A stretch of DNA of 64,000 nt from Tardiphaga sp051811025 (GTDB taxonomy: Bacteria; Pseudomonadota; Alphaproteobacteria; Rhizobiales; Xanthobacteraceae), in assembly GCF_051811025.1 (NCBI RefSeq), contig NZ_JBPWQE010000001.1:2914001-2978000 (forward strand), given 5' to 3'. Each line of letters opens with the position of its first letter. The first letter of the stretch is position 1. This document shows positions 1 to 8,283 of the stretch, one piece after another. The notes beneath the pieces were generated by a model. That model was not told where the DNA came from. It did no database searches and saw nothing but the letters and a program-made list of their open reading frames with translations. A program made the translations under genes and the position numbers.

Positions 1-277
1 GCGTCTCGCGGATCTCGGCGAAGATGGGCAGCGCATCGTCGAGACCGATGCCGCGCGCGGCGGAGGCGCTGGTCCGGTTGGCCTTGTCGAAGGAAGTCTT
101 GAAGACGAGACCGATCTTGAGCCGGGTCGCGATCTCCTTCAGCGCAGTCGCCACTTCGAGCGCATGGGCCCGGCTTTCGAGCTGGCATGGCCCGGCGATC
201 ACCGAGATCGGCAGAGCATTGCCGAAGCGGACGGTGCCAAGTGCGACGACGGGCGCGGCTGTGGACGATGTGGTCAA
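1..277 (-). CDS. kdsA: KDO-8-phosphate synthase, N-terminal part
   Basis: Condenses phosphoenolpyruvate with arabinose-5-phosphate to KDO-8-phosphate for lipopolysaccharide inner core. The visible N-terminal 92 residues carry the family hallmark VIAGPCQLESR followed by FKTSFDKANRTS. The window edge removes the C-terminal two thirds. I chose a TTG start at 275-277 because an AAGGAG Shine-Dalgarno lies six bases upstream and no in-frame ATG precedes the conserved block. It lies upstream of pyrG on the same strand but separated by unrelated genes; in related genomes kdsA and pyrG are close. The family call is firm, the start moderately so. Confidence 0.9.
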   Translation of the reverse strand, partial: MTTSSTAAPVVALGTVRFGNALPISVIAGPCQLESRAHALEVATALKEIATRLKIGLVFKTSFDKANRTSASAARGIGLDDALPIFAEIRET

Positions 278-442
278 AACGGTCTCCTTATTCTGGCGAC
301 CATGACCGCAGGACCGGGCGGGATGCAAGCCGGATCAGGCCGTCCCGCCGCTCGGAATATCAGGGTTGCAGCGGGCGATACCGCCAACCTGACCGATGCG
401 GCTATCCCGCACCGGTCTGATCGACCTGCGCCCGGGCCGCGC

Positions 443-769
443 TTACTTGAGCGCCGAAAACGCGGTCGGGGCCAGCAGTTGACTGACGATATTGCCGACG
501 ATCTGGCCATCCTCCTCTGACTTGGCGCGCGCCGACATCCACTCCGGATCGGACATAAAGGCGGTCCACACCTTCTCGCGCTCGGCGAGCGATTCCCATT
601 TGAGGATGTAAGTCAGCTCCTGATTGGATTCGCCGATCACGGTGGTGAAGAAACCGGACTGCCGGATCCCGTGCTTCTCCCACAGCTTCAATGTGACAGA
701 TTCAAATCGCTTGATCAGCGCCGGTAAACGTCCCGGCAAACAGCGATACACACGCAATTCATAGATCAT
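443..769 (-). CDS. NIPSNAP family protein
   Basis: A 108-residue protein starting MIYELRVYRC with the ferredoxin-like alpha/beta pattern of NIPSNAP/DUF dimeric alpha-beta barrel proteins; the second half has the typical YILKWESLAEREKVWTAF and DPEW stretches. A strong AAGGGA ribosome site lies upstream of the ATG at 769. The bacterial members have no agreed enzymatic role; several sit in catabolic clusters. It stands alone here, so no function can be read from context. Confidence 0.8.
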   Translation of the reverse strand: MIYELRVYRCLPGRLPALIKRFESVTLKLWEKHGIRQSGFFTTVIGESNQELTYILKWESLAEREKVWTAFMSDPEWMSARAKSEEDGQIVGNIVSQLLAPTAFSALK

Positions 770-900
770 CGACTTTGGTCCCTTCCCTTTTTGTCGGCCT
801 CGAATGGCTCTCGCGCATAGCTTATTGCGGCATCGTCCCTTGCCTGCGCAACGTCAGGCTTACATCATGCTGCCTGTGACGCAACCGACTTGGATTCACG

Positions 901-1215
901 ATGCAAAAACCCCTTCTGTCGCTGGTCGCCCTGATGACACTGACCGTGTCTGCCACCGCTCAACAGCCCGGCAAGATCACGTCGGGCGCCACCGGCGTGA
1001 TGGTCGATGGCAAGCCGGCGGCACGCGTTGGTGACACCACCACCGACGGCAAGATCATCGAGGGCGCGAAGGGCGTCTACATCAACGGCAAGCCTGCGGC
1101 CGTCGTCGGCGGCAGCACCGAATGCGGCGGCAAGACCATCTCGGGTAGCACCGGCGTATTCATCAACGGCAAGCCGATGGCGCGTGCTGGAGACAGCACA
1201 TCAGGCTGCAAGTGA
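901..1215 (+). CDS. Exported PAAR-repeat protein
   Basis: 104 residues: a signal peptide (MQKPLLSLVALMTLTVSATA, cleavage probably near residue 20) followed by about three tandem copies of a G-x-I-x-x-G-[AS]-x-G-V-x-[IV]-[ND]-GKP-x-A unit, the sequence signature of PAAR proteins, which fold into a sharp cone on the VgrG spike of type VI secretion systems. PAAR proteins are normally cytosolic and lack a Sec signal. No vgrG, hcp or other type VI gene is in the window. Two cysteines (ECGG and the C-terminal SGCK) could make a disulfide in the periplasm. The domain call is good; a type VI role is doubtful. Confidence 0.75.
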   Translation: MQKPLLSLVALMTLTVSATAQQPGKITSGATGVMVDGKPAARVGDTTTDGKIIEGAKGVYINGKPAAVVGGSTECGGKTISGSTGVFINGKPMARAGDSTSGCK

Positions 1216-1315
1216 AATCGGCCGACCATCTCCTCCGGCACCGGAGTGGATCGTATCAACGAGGCGTACCGCGTTGTCGCAGGCCGGCGACGGCCTTCGA
1301 GAACTGAACCGGCGC

Positions 1316-1352
1316 AGTGCGTAGGGCAGATGAGCGAAGCGTAGTCCGCCCC
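1316..1352. repeat. Possible short intergenic repeat element
   Basis: An imperfect inverted sequence (GGGCAGATGAGCGAAG and, opposite, AGTCCGCCC) between the PAAR gene and the deacetylase. It resembles a GTAGGG...CCCAC element I remember as frequent in Bradyrhizobium intergenic DNA. Only one copy was noticed in this window, so the call rests on memory of other genomes. It may act as a transcript end between the two converging genes. Confidence 0.3.
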
Positions 1353-1366
1353 ACTCACCACGCAGG

Positions 1367-2413
1367 CTACGTTGGCTTGAAGCCGGTCAGGAAAGAGTCG
1401 AGGCAGTCCTGGATCGCATCGATCCCATAACCACCTTCCTGCACGACAAGCGTCGGCAGACCCAGCGATTGCATCTTGCTCCCGACGCTCCCGAAATCCT
1501 TTGCCTCGAGCTTTAGGATGCCGATCGGATCATCGCGATGGGCATCGAAGCCCAGCGCCACCACAAGCGCATCGGCGCCAAATGCGCGAACGCTTGCGAT
1601 CGCGATGTCGAGCGCTGCATTCATTTCGGCGCCGCCGGCGCCGGGTTGAAGCGGCAGGTTGAGATCGAAGCCCTCGCCGGCACCATGTCCGGTCTCGCTT
1701 GCATAGCCCGTATAGAACGGCACGAAATTCGTGGGGTCGCCGTGGACCGAGATCGTCAGCACATCCGGACGATTGTAGAAAATCTGCTGCGTGCCATCGC
1801 CGTGGTGAACATCGACATCGATGATCGCCACCTTGCCGAAACGACTGCGCAATCGCTGCGCTGCAATCGCGCTGTTGTTCAGATAGCAGAAGCCGGTGCC
1901 GCGATCGGCGCGGGCGTGATGGCCGGACGGCCGGCAGAGCGCGTAGGCGGCGCGGTCTCCGCCGAGAATGGCGTCGGCGCCAGTGACCGCCGTTTCTGAC
2001 GAGCGCAGGATGGAACGCCAGCTATCGGGGCCCATCGGCACCGACAGGTCGCCGAGATACCATCCCACCTGCGCGATAAATCCGGTCGCCGGACAATCCC
2101 GCCGCGCAGCCTCTTCCGGGCGCCCACTCCAATAGGGGAAATATTGCGGCCAGACTTCCGGTCCGTGGTCGGGCAGTTGCGCCCAATTTTCCCATGCTGT
2201 CTCCAGGAAGCGGACGTAAGCCGGCGTGTGAACCGTCAGCACGGGCGCGGTGCCGTATTCGGCCGGCTTTTCAGGCGTGATCCCGTGACGTGCCAACGCG
2301 CCGATCAGTCGCTCCGTACGAACAGGCGAATCCTTGATGGGCACGAAGCGGCCGTAGCGCATGAACTGCTGCGGCGAATGAATTGCCTGATCCGGGTGAT
2401 AGAAAGCGCGCAT
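1367..2413 (-). CDS. Histone-deacetylase-family amidohydrolase (acetylpolyamine type)
   Basis: 348 residues of the arginase/deacetylase fold. The zinc and catalytic motifs are intact: CRPSGHHA (tandem His), FCYLNNSAIAA, DVDVHHGDGTQ (zinc Asp and His), ALGFDAHRDDPIG (second zinc Asp) and VVQEGGYG at the end. The N-terminal segment FYHPDQAIHSPQQF is typical of bacterial acetylpolyamine aminohydrolases, which remove acetyl groups from acetylated putrescine, cadaverine or spermidine. Start ATG at 2413 follows an AGAGGGA site. Monocistronic. A basic amino-acid decarboxylase and a GNAT acetyltransferase lie 19 kb away in the same window, so a polyamine link is possible but inferred. Confidence 0.85.
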   Translation of the reverse strand: MRAFYHPDQAIHSPQQFMRYGRFVPIKDSPVRTERLIGALARHGITPEKPAEYGTAPVLTVHTPAYVRFLETAWENWAQLPDHGPEVWPQYFPYWSGRPEEAARRDCPATGFIAQVGWYLGDLSVPMGPDSWRSILRSSETAVTGADAILGGDRAAYALCRPSGHHARADRGTGFCYLNNSAIAAQRLRSRFGKVAIIDVDVHHGDGTQQIFYNRPDVLTISVHGDPTNFVPFYTGYASETGHGAGEGFDLNLPLQPGAGGAEMNAALDIAIASVRAFGADALVVALGFDAHRDDPIGILKLEAKDFGSVGSKMQSLGLPTLVVQEGGYGIDAIQDCLDSFLTGFKPT

Positions 2414-2668
2414 GGATCATCCCTCTGTCCGTTCGGCCGATCAGCCGACCGACGCCTCAGGGATCATTCGCATGATTGGTTTGCGCCAATCAATGCTGCA
2501 TCACATCACCAACGCGACAGCCGCCTTCTCATATCGGGCATGCGAGGCCAACGACCTGCTTCCGCCTGCCGGAAAACCCATCCGACGCCGCGCGATCAGC
2601 GCCTCTCGACGCCTCCGATGTAAACGGTCAGAATTCGCGCGATGATCCGTTCTCTGGAGATAATACGA

Positions 2669-3862
2669 ATGCCGCCTGCGCTGATGTCCGGTTTCCCGTC
2701 CCTTCCCACAGACCAGGTCAATTTGGCCAACTGGCGCACCGGCCCTTACAACAAATGGGCGTTTCATCATGTCCGGGAGATCGTCCCCTCTGCCGATATC
2801 CCCAACGCACCTGACGATATCTGGCAACTGGAATCTCGCCCAAGCGACTTTTCATCACTGTCGGTCGAGCATCTCGGCGCACGATATTCATTCGACAAAC
2901 TGCTCGGCGATACGGACACCGACGGATTGGTGATCCTGCATCGCGGCAAAGTGATCTTCGAGCACTATGCCAACGGCATGGGAGCGAACACGCCACATAT
3001 TCTAATGTCGGTGTCGAAATCTCTGACCGGGCTTGTAGCAGGCATTCTTGTCGAGAAAGGCGCCCTCGACCCGGAGCAGACAATCGTGTCGATCATTCCG
3101 GAGCTTCGCGGCTCGGTGTATTCCGAGACCACCGTCCGTCATGTGCTGGATATGCGCGTCGGTCTTCAGTTCGACGAGAACTACCTCGCAACCTCCGGCC
3201 CGATCGTCGAGTATCGCAAATCGACTGGCTGGAATCCTCTGAGCCCGGGCGAGAGCCCGAGCGACTTGCGCAGCTTTCTGACCAGCCTGAAAGATCGCAG
3301 TGGTCCGGATGGCGGCCCCTTCCATTACGTATCGACAAATTCCGACTTGCTAGGCTGGATACTGGAACGGGCGACTGCCACTCGGTTTGCGGATTTGATG
3401 AGCGCGCATCTGTGGCGGCCGATGGGCGCGCAGTGCTCCGCTTACATCACCGTCGATCGCTTTGGCGCTCCGCGCTGCGCGGGCGGCATCTGCACCACGG
3501 TGATGGATCTCGCGCGCGTGGGCCAACTGATTCTGCAGGGCGGCCGCCGAAACGGGGCGTCCATCATCCCGTCCGCGTGGATCGATGACATCTTTGCAAA
3601 CGGTGACCCGGCAGCCTGGTCGGATGGTGATCTTGCACCCTACTTCGGCGGTCGATCGATGCACTATCGCAGTAAGTGGTATGTCCTGAGGGACCGCGCG
3701 ATGGCGCTTGGACTGGGCATCCACGGTCAGAACGTCTTCGTCGAGCCCGCGAAAGAACTGGTCATCGCAAAGGTATCGTCACAGGCGGCTCCGCTGGACG
3801 CGCCCCTCACCGAGCTGACGCTTCGCTTCGCTGAAACCGTGAGCGATCACTTCGGCCGATAG
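2669..3862 (+). CDS. Serine hydrolase, beta-lactamase class C / NylB-like
   Basis: Hydrolase of the DD-peptidase/class-C beta-lactamase fold. The nucleophile motif S-x-x-K is seen as SVSKSLTG, after the conserved VILHRGKVIFEHYANGM segment; a later FHYVSTNSDLLGWILE matches the second-motif region and ARVGQLILQGG the helix after it. This pattern is common to 6-aminohexanoate-dimer hydrolase (NylB) and to esterases and D-aminopeptidases, so the substrate is unknown. No signal peptide, so probably cytoplasmic. I chose ATG 2669 (397 aa), eight bases after GGAGA; an in-frame ATG at 2642 would add nine residues. Monocistronic, convergent with pyrG. Confidence 0.8.
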   Translation: MPPALMSGFPSLPTDQVNLANWRTGPYNKWAFHHVREIVPSADIPNAPDDIWQLESRPSDFSSLSVEHLGARYSFDKLLGDTDTDGLVILHRGKVIFEHYANGMGANTPHILMSVSKSLTGLVAGILVEKGALDPEQTIVSIIPELRGSVYSETTVRHVLDMRVGLQFDENYLATSGPIVEYRKSTGWNPLSPGESPSDLRSFLTSLKDRSGPDGGPFHYVSTNSDLLGWILERATATRFADLMSAHLWRPMGAQCSAYITVDRFGAPRCAGGICTTVMDLARVGQLILQGGRRNGASIIPSAWIDDIFANGDPAAWSDGDLAPYFGGRSMHYRSKWYVLRDRAMALGLGIHGQNVFVEPAKELVIAKVSSQAAPLDAPLTELTLRFAETVSDHFGR

Positions 3863-3899
3863 TGGACATGGAATCGGCGAACGCCATTTCCGGATTGCT

Positions 3900-3933
3900 G
3901 AAGAACGGATCAGCAAAGCATCATCCGTTCTTC
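3900..3933. terminator. Stem-loop between converging genes
   Basis: An 11-bp perfect stem (GAAGAACGGAT / ATCCGTTCTTC) with a 12-base loop lies between the ends of the serine hydrolase and pyrG. It has no T-run on either side, so it could end transcripts only weakly or protect 3' ends. Confidence 0.4.
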
Positions 3934-3937
3934 GCGA

Positions 3938-5569
3938 TCAAACCAGCCGGCTCTGCGCTGCGGCCGCCTTGATGAAGCTTGCAAACAGCGGGTGCGGTTC
4001 GAACGGGCGTGACTTCAGTTCGGGGTGATACTGCACGCCGATGAACCACGGATGATTCTCGTATTCGACGATTTCCGGCAGCACGCCATCCGGCGACAGG
4101 CCGGAGAACTTCAACCCATGCTTTTCAAGACGGTCCTTATAGGCCGTGTTGACCTCGTAGCGATGGCGATGGCGCTCGGAGATTTCGGTGGCGCCGCCAT
4201 AGACATCCGAGACCTTGCTGCCCTTGGTCAGCGTTGCCGGATAGGCGCCGAGCCGCATGGTGCCGCCGAGGTCGCCGGCATTCGTGCGCTTCTCGAGTTC
4301 GTTGCCGCGCAGCCATTCGGTCATCAGACCGACGACCGGCTCCTTGGTCTCGCCGAACTCCGTGGAGTTGGCGTCCTTGATGCCACCAAGGTTTCGCGCG
4401 GCTTCGATGACCGCCATCTGCATGCCGAAGCAAATGCCGAAGTAAGGCACGTTACGCTCGCGCGCGAACTGTGCTGCGCGGATCTTGCCTTCGGCGCCCC
4501 GCTGGCCGAAGCCGCCGGGCACGAGGATGCCGTTGACGTGTTCAAGGAAAGGCGCCGGATCCTCGTTCTCAAAGACCTCGCTCTCGATCCAGTCGAGATT
4601 GACCTTCACCTTGTTGGCGATACCGCCATGGGACAGCGCTTCGGTGAGCGACTTATAGGCGTCCTTCATGCCGGTATATTTGCCGACAATCGCGATGGTC
4701 ACCGCGCCTTCCGGATGGCGGATACGCTCGTTGATGGTGTTCCAGGTCTTGAGCTCGGGCAGCGCCTTCGGCGTCATGCCGAATGCCGCCAGCACTTCGT
4801 CGTCGAGCCCTGCGACGTGGTAGGCCTCGGGCACCGCATAGATGTTGTCGACGTCGCGCGCCTCGATCACGGCGCTTTCGCGCACGTTACAGAACAGCCC
4901 GAGCTTACGACGCTCTTCCTTCGGAATATCGCGGTCGCAACGGCACAAAAGGATGTCGGGCTGGATGCCGATCGAACGCAGCTCCTTGACGGAGTGCTGG
5001 GTCGGCTTGGTTTTCAACTCGCCGGCGCTCGGAATGTAAGGCAGCAGCGTCAGGTGCACGAACACAGTGTCGCCGCGCGGCAGGTCGTTGCGCAACTGGC
5101 GGATCGCTTCGAAGAACGGCAGGCCTTCGATGTCGCCGACGGTGCCGCCGATCTCGACCAGCACGAAGTCGTAGCCGTCGTTATCCGACAGGACGAAGTC
5201 CTTGATGGCGTTGGTGACGTGCGGGATCACCTGGATGGTGGCGCCGAGATAATCGCCGCGGCGTTCCTTGGTAAGGATGTCCTGATAGATTCGCCCGGTG
5301 GTGATGTTGTCCTGCTTGGTGGCAGGCCGTCCGGTGAAACGCTCGTAATGGCCGAGATCGAGATCGGTCTCGGCGCCGTCGTCGGTCACGAACACTTCGC
5401 CGTGCTGATACGGCGACATCGTCCCGGGATCGAGGTTGAGATAGGGGTCGAGCTTGCGAAGCCGGACCTTGTAGCCACGCGCCTGCAACAGCGCGCCTAA
5501 CGCCGCTGAAGCCAGACCTTTACCGAGCGAGGAAACCACGCCGCCGGTGATGAAAATGTACCGCGCCAT
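3938..5569 (-). CDS. pyrG: CTP synthase
   Basis: Amidates UTP to CTP with glutamine and ATP, the last step of pyrimidine nucleotide synthesis. 543 residues, the usual length. Synthetase domain begins MARYIFITGGVVSSLGKG with the P-loop-like GKGLASAALGALL; the class-I glutaminase domain has the nucleophile elbow FGICFGMQMA and the His-Glu pair in GVQYHPELKSRP. AAAGG precedes the ATG at 5569. Followed upstream on the same strand by secG with a 166-base gap. Confidence 0.98.
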   Translation of the reverse strand: MARYIFITGGVVSSLGKGLASAALGALLQARGYKVRLRKLDPYLNLDPGTMSPYQHGEVFVTDDGAETDLDLGHYERFTGRPATKQDNITTGRIYQDILTKERRGDYLGATIQVIPHVTNAIKDFVLSDNDGYDFVLVEIGGTVGDIEGLPFFEAIRQLRNDLPRGDTVFVHLTLLPYIPSAGELKTKPTQHSVKELRSIGIQPDILLCRCDRDIPKEERRKLGLFCNVRESAVIEARDVDNIYAVPEAYHVAGLDDEVLAAFGMTPKALPELKTWNTINERIRHPEGAVTIAIVGKYTGMKDAYKSLTEALSHGGIANKVKVNLDWIESEVFENEDPAPFLEHVNGILVPGGFGQRGAEGKIRAAQFARERNVPYFGICFGMQMAVIEAARNLGGIKDANSTEFGETKEPVVGLMTEWLRGNELEKRTNAGDLGGTMRLGAYPATLTKGSKVSDVYGGATEISERHRHRYEVNTAYKDRLEKHGLKFSGLSPDGVLPEIVEYENHPWFIGVQYHPELKSRPFEPHPLFASFIKAAAAQSRLV

Positions 5570-5735
5570 GGGACTTAACCTTTAAGGCTCCGAAACCGAT
5601 TCGCCAAAACGAATCGCAGCCGTCAGCCGAGAATCGGTGAGGCTGTGGGTGACTTGAAAAACGAAATGATTGCAGCCCCTTGATGGGATCTGCTGATGCA
5701 GGACGGTAGTCCCCGTCCTGCATGGCGCCTCTGCT

Positions 5736-6116
5736 TTATTGCGAGCGTGGCGGTGCCGGCGCTGCTGGAGCCTGCTGTTCGTCGGATTTCTTCAGCGTAT
5801 CCAGCAGGCCGCCCGAGGTCGGCGGAGCCAGCGGCGAGCCCGGCTGCGACACCGGCGCGGTCGAGCCCGGCAGGATCGAGGTCGGCTTGCGCTCATAGGT
5901 CGCCAGCCAGGACAGGAACAGGCTGGTCAGGAAGAAGCCGACCGCCAAAAAGCCCGTGGTGCGGGTCAGCAAGTTCGCCGTGCCGCGGCTCGACATGAAG
6001 CCACCGCCACCGCCGCCGCCAACGCCCAGGCCGCCGCCTTCAGATTTCTGCAGCAGCACCGCCCCGATCAGGGCCGCGACGATCATGAGGTGGATAACGA
6101 TAATGACGCTTTGCAT
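5736..6116 (-). CDS. secG: Preprotein translocase subunit SecG
   Basis: Accessory subunit of the SecYEG protein-export channel in the inner membrane. Two membrane segments (around VIIVIHLMIVAALIGAVLLQ and GFLAVGFFLTSLFLSWLA) flank a glycine-rich loop (LGVGGGGGGGF) and the family motif SSRGTANLLTRTT. The C-terminal Pro/Ala/Ser-rich tail is typical of alphaproteobacteria. I start at ATG 6116 (MQSVII, 126 aa), which has AAGGA five to eight bases upstream; the ATG at 6134 would place the ribosome site inside the gene. Downstream of tpiA in the same direction. Confidence 0.95.
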   Translation of the reverse strand: MQSVIIVIHLMIVAALIGAVLLQKSEGGGLGVGGGGGGGFMSSRGTANLLTRTTGFLAVGFFLTSLFLSWLATYERKPTSILPGSTAPVSQPGSPLAPPTSGGLLDTLKKSDEQQAPAAPAPPRSQ

Positions 6117-6267
6117 CGTGTCCTTCCATCGCAAGCACGCAGCGCCGGTCGCCGGCAGCAGTCAGGACTTGCGGGGTTTGAATCCAGCGGTGTCTACACG
6201 ATCGACCGGGGGATTGTCACCCCCGGCGCGACCGGCCCGAACCGCAAATTGCAGCATTCGGTTGGAG

Positions 6268-7041
6268 TTAGGGACAGCCCGCCGCGATCGCAAGGAAATC
6301 GGCCGCCTTCAGGCTGGCGCCGCCCACCAGCGCACCGTTCACGTGAGGAACTGCCATCAACTCCTTGGCGTTGGATGGCTTGACCGAACCGCCATAGAGG
6401 ATGCGGATCGAAGCCCCCTCGCTCTTAAAGCGTTCCGTCAACCGATCCCGGATAAACTTATGAACTTGCTCGACATCCTGAGCTGTCGGAGTCAGTCCAG
6501 TGCCGATCGCCCACACCGGCTCATAGGCCACGATCAGATTGCCCGAGGTGGCATCGTCCGGCAGCGAGCCCTGGAGCTGGGTGCCGCAGACGTCGAGGGT
6601 CTTACCGGCATCACGCTCGGCCTGGGTCTCGCCGATGCAGACGATGGCCGTCAGCTTGGCGCGCCAGGCGGACAGCGCCTTTTCGCGCACGTCAGCGTCG
6701 GTCTCGCCATGGTCGGCGCGGCGCTCGGAATGTCCAACGATAACAGCGATTGCGCCGGCATCAGCCAGCATTTCAGGCGCGATATCGCCGGTATGCGCTC
6801 CTGAGACTTTCTTGTGACAATCTTGCGCCCCAACCGTGACGACATGGCTTCCTTCCTGACCGAAGCTCGATGCCTTCGACGCGAATGTCGCCAGCAGCGT
6901 AACCGGCGGACAGACCAAAAGATCCGCCTTGTCCAGCACATCCGGCGCGCCGCGCAGCATCGCCTCGAACTCGGTCATCGACGCCTTGAGGCCGTTCATT
7001 TTCCAGTTGCCGGCGATCAGCGGCCGAACGGCATCAGTCAT
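6268..7041 (-). CDS. tpiA: Triosephosphate isomerase
   Basis: Interconverts dihydroxyacetone phosphate and glyceraldehyde-3-phosphate in glycolysis and the Calvin cycle. 257 residues, normal length. N-terminal IAGNWKMNG contains the substrate-binding Asn and Lys; VIVGHSERR holds the electrophilic His; the catalytic Glu and flexible loop 6 are in VAYEPVWAIGTG; ILYGGSVKP and NGALVGGASL bind phosphate. The ATG at 7041 is the only sensible start. Precedes secG; order tpiA-secG-pyrG is common in this group. Confidence 0.98.
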   Translation of the reverse strand: MTDAVRPLIAGNWKMNGLKASMTEFEAMLRGAPDVLDKADLLVCPPVTLLATFASKASSFGQEGSHVVTVGAQDCHKKVSGAHTGDIAPEMLADAGAIAVIVGHSERRADHGETDADVREKALSAWRAKLTAIVCIGETQAERDAGKTLDVCGTQLQGSLPDDATSGNLIVAYEPVWAIGTGLTPTAQDVEQVHKFIRDRLTERFKSEGASIRILYGGSVKPSNAKELMAVPHVNGALVGGASLKAADFLAIAAGCP

Positions 7042-7115
7042 GAGGATATCCTGTCATTTAAAAGAGGTTATCTGAGCTAACAGAGGCGATCCGTCAGCTC
7101 AAGCCGACTGGGCGT

Positions 7116-7703
7116 TCAGGCGGGTTTGGAGACCCGCAACCCGCGCTCTTGCTTGATCTGGTCAGCCGTGAGGTCCGGAGCCGAGGGATCGAACTTGCTC
7201 CAGCCCGTTGCGGCCAGATGGCTGCGGCGCTTGGCTATATCGACCGAGGATGGATGCAGCAACGCCTCCAGCCTGTCCTTATCCGCCTCCTCAACCCTTG
7301 CGCTGACGAGGCTGCCACCGCGGCGGATACTCTCGGCATAGACCTCGGCATCGCTCACAGCGACGCCAGCTTCGGCCAGCATCCCAATCACGCCACCAGC
7401 GGCGCCCGCGGCCACGGCGCCGGCTGCGGCCGCTGCCAGCCATCCCGCCGCGACCACCGGCCCGAGGCCAGGAATCGCCAGCAGTCCGAGGCCAGCCAAT
7501 AGTCCGCCGAACCCGCCAAAACCGGCACCGATCGCGGCGCCCTTGCCGGCGCCCGCCGCATAGTCGGGCGCGTACCATTTGTCGGCATTGTTCGCGATGA
7601 TGCTGATGTCGTCTTCGGCCACGCCGGCCTCGTGGAGGCTGACCACGGCCTTCTGCGCGTCAGCGTAGTCGTCGAATAACCGGGAGATCGTCACCTTGCT
7701 CAT
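7116..7703 (-). CDS. General-stress-protein-like membrane-associated protein
   Basis: 195 residues. The N-terminal 40 residues (VTISRLFDDYADAQKAVVSLHEAGVAEDD) match the ferredoxin-like domain of general stress protein 17M/YflT and related DUF1269-type proteins; a Gly/Ala-rich hydrophobic stretch follows (roughly residues 50-110, glycine-zipper-like), then a second copy of the small domain (GVAVSDAEVYAESIRRGGSLVSARV). The C-terminal tail is hydrophilic. Role unknown; relatives are often stress-induced. 16 bases downstream of the next small exported-protein gene, so likely cotranscribed with it. Confidence 0.65.
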   Translation of the reverse strand: MSKVTISRLFDDYADAQKAVVSLHEAGVAEDDISIIANNADKWYAPDYAAGAGKGAAIGAGFGGFGGLLAGLGLLAIPGLGPVVAAGWLAAAAAGAVAAGAAGGVIGMLAEAGVAVSDAEVYAESIRRGGSLVSARVEEADKDRLEALLHPSSVDIAKRRSHLAATGWSKFDPSAPDLTADQIKQERGLRVSKPA

Positions 7704-7719
7704 CGCGCTATCCCCACCG

Positions 7720-8049
7720 TCATTCCGGATTCGACGAGACGTTGCCCTTGTAGTCGACGCTGACGTGGACCTTCTTCGACCCGCTCATGGCGGTACCGCG
7801 CCAGATGCCCTGGCTGTCGTTCACCAGCGGCGACACATCCGCATAGCCCTGTGACTCCAAGGACTTGCGAGCCTGTCCTTCGGTAAAACTATTGGCGCCG
7901 GGAAGTGGCGGCGTTTCTGTTTTCGGCTGCGAATTCGTAGACCCGGTCACAGTGGGATTCTGCATCGCAGGATTCTGCTGCGCGCCTGCCGGCGTCAGCG
8001 CCATCCAGATGCCGCATGCGGCAACTCCCGATCGCCAACCGATCCGCAT
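7720..8049 (-). CDS. Small exported protein of unknown function
   Basis: 109 residues with a Sec signal peptide (hydrophobic GVAACGIWMALTPAGA, cleavage before QQNPA), a low-complexity Asn/Pro/Thr linker, and a small C-terminal domain (FTEGQARKSLESQGYADVSPL ... KKVHVSVDYKGNVSS) that looks like a single PepSY-type unit. GGGGAG lies just before the ATG at 8049. Periplasmic location is predicted; no function can be assigned. Probably cotranscribed with the downstream stress protein. Confidence 0.65.
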   Translation of the reverse strand: MRIGWRSGVAACGIWMALTPAGAQQNPAMQNPTVTGSTNSQPKTETPPLPGANSFTEGQARKSLESQGYADVSPLVNDSQGIWRGTAMSGSKKVHVSVDYKGNVSSNPE

Positions 8050-8283
8050 TGTCTCTCCCCGGCAGGCTGAACGCCCCGCTCAACAAAGCGGCAGCGGGCC
8101 GGAAAGTTCCACGCGCCGCTAATGCCTCGCGGTAGCGCCGGAAACCGCTTCAATCCGCCCCGCCCCAGCCGGTTGCGACCCGGCTTTTGCCACTTTATGA
8201 TGCGCCTCCTATTTGGCGACGCCCTCCGGCCCCATGGGCTGCTGGTGCGAGCCGATTCCCCTCCTGACAGATAAGAAGACCCT

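Noticed and set aside
4025..5500. 491-codon open frame antisense to pyrG
   Set aside because: Typical antisense shadow in GC-rich DNA; no family motif, and the opposite frame encodes an intact CTP synthase.
6206..6226. CCGGGGG/CCCCCGG hairpin between tpiA and secG as terminator
   Set aside because: No T-run in the sense direction and the genes are likely cotranscribed.
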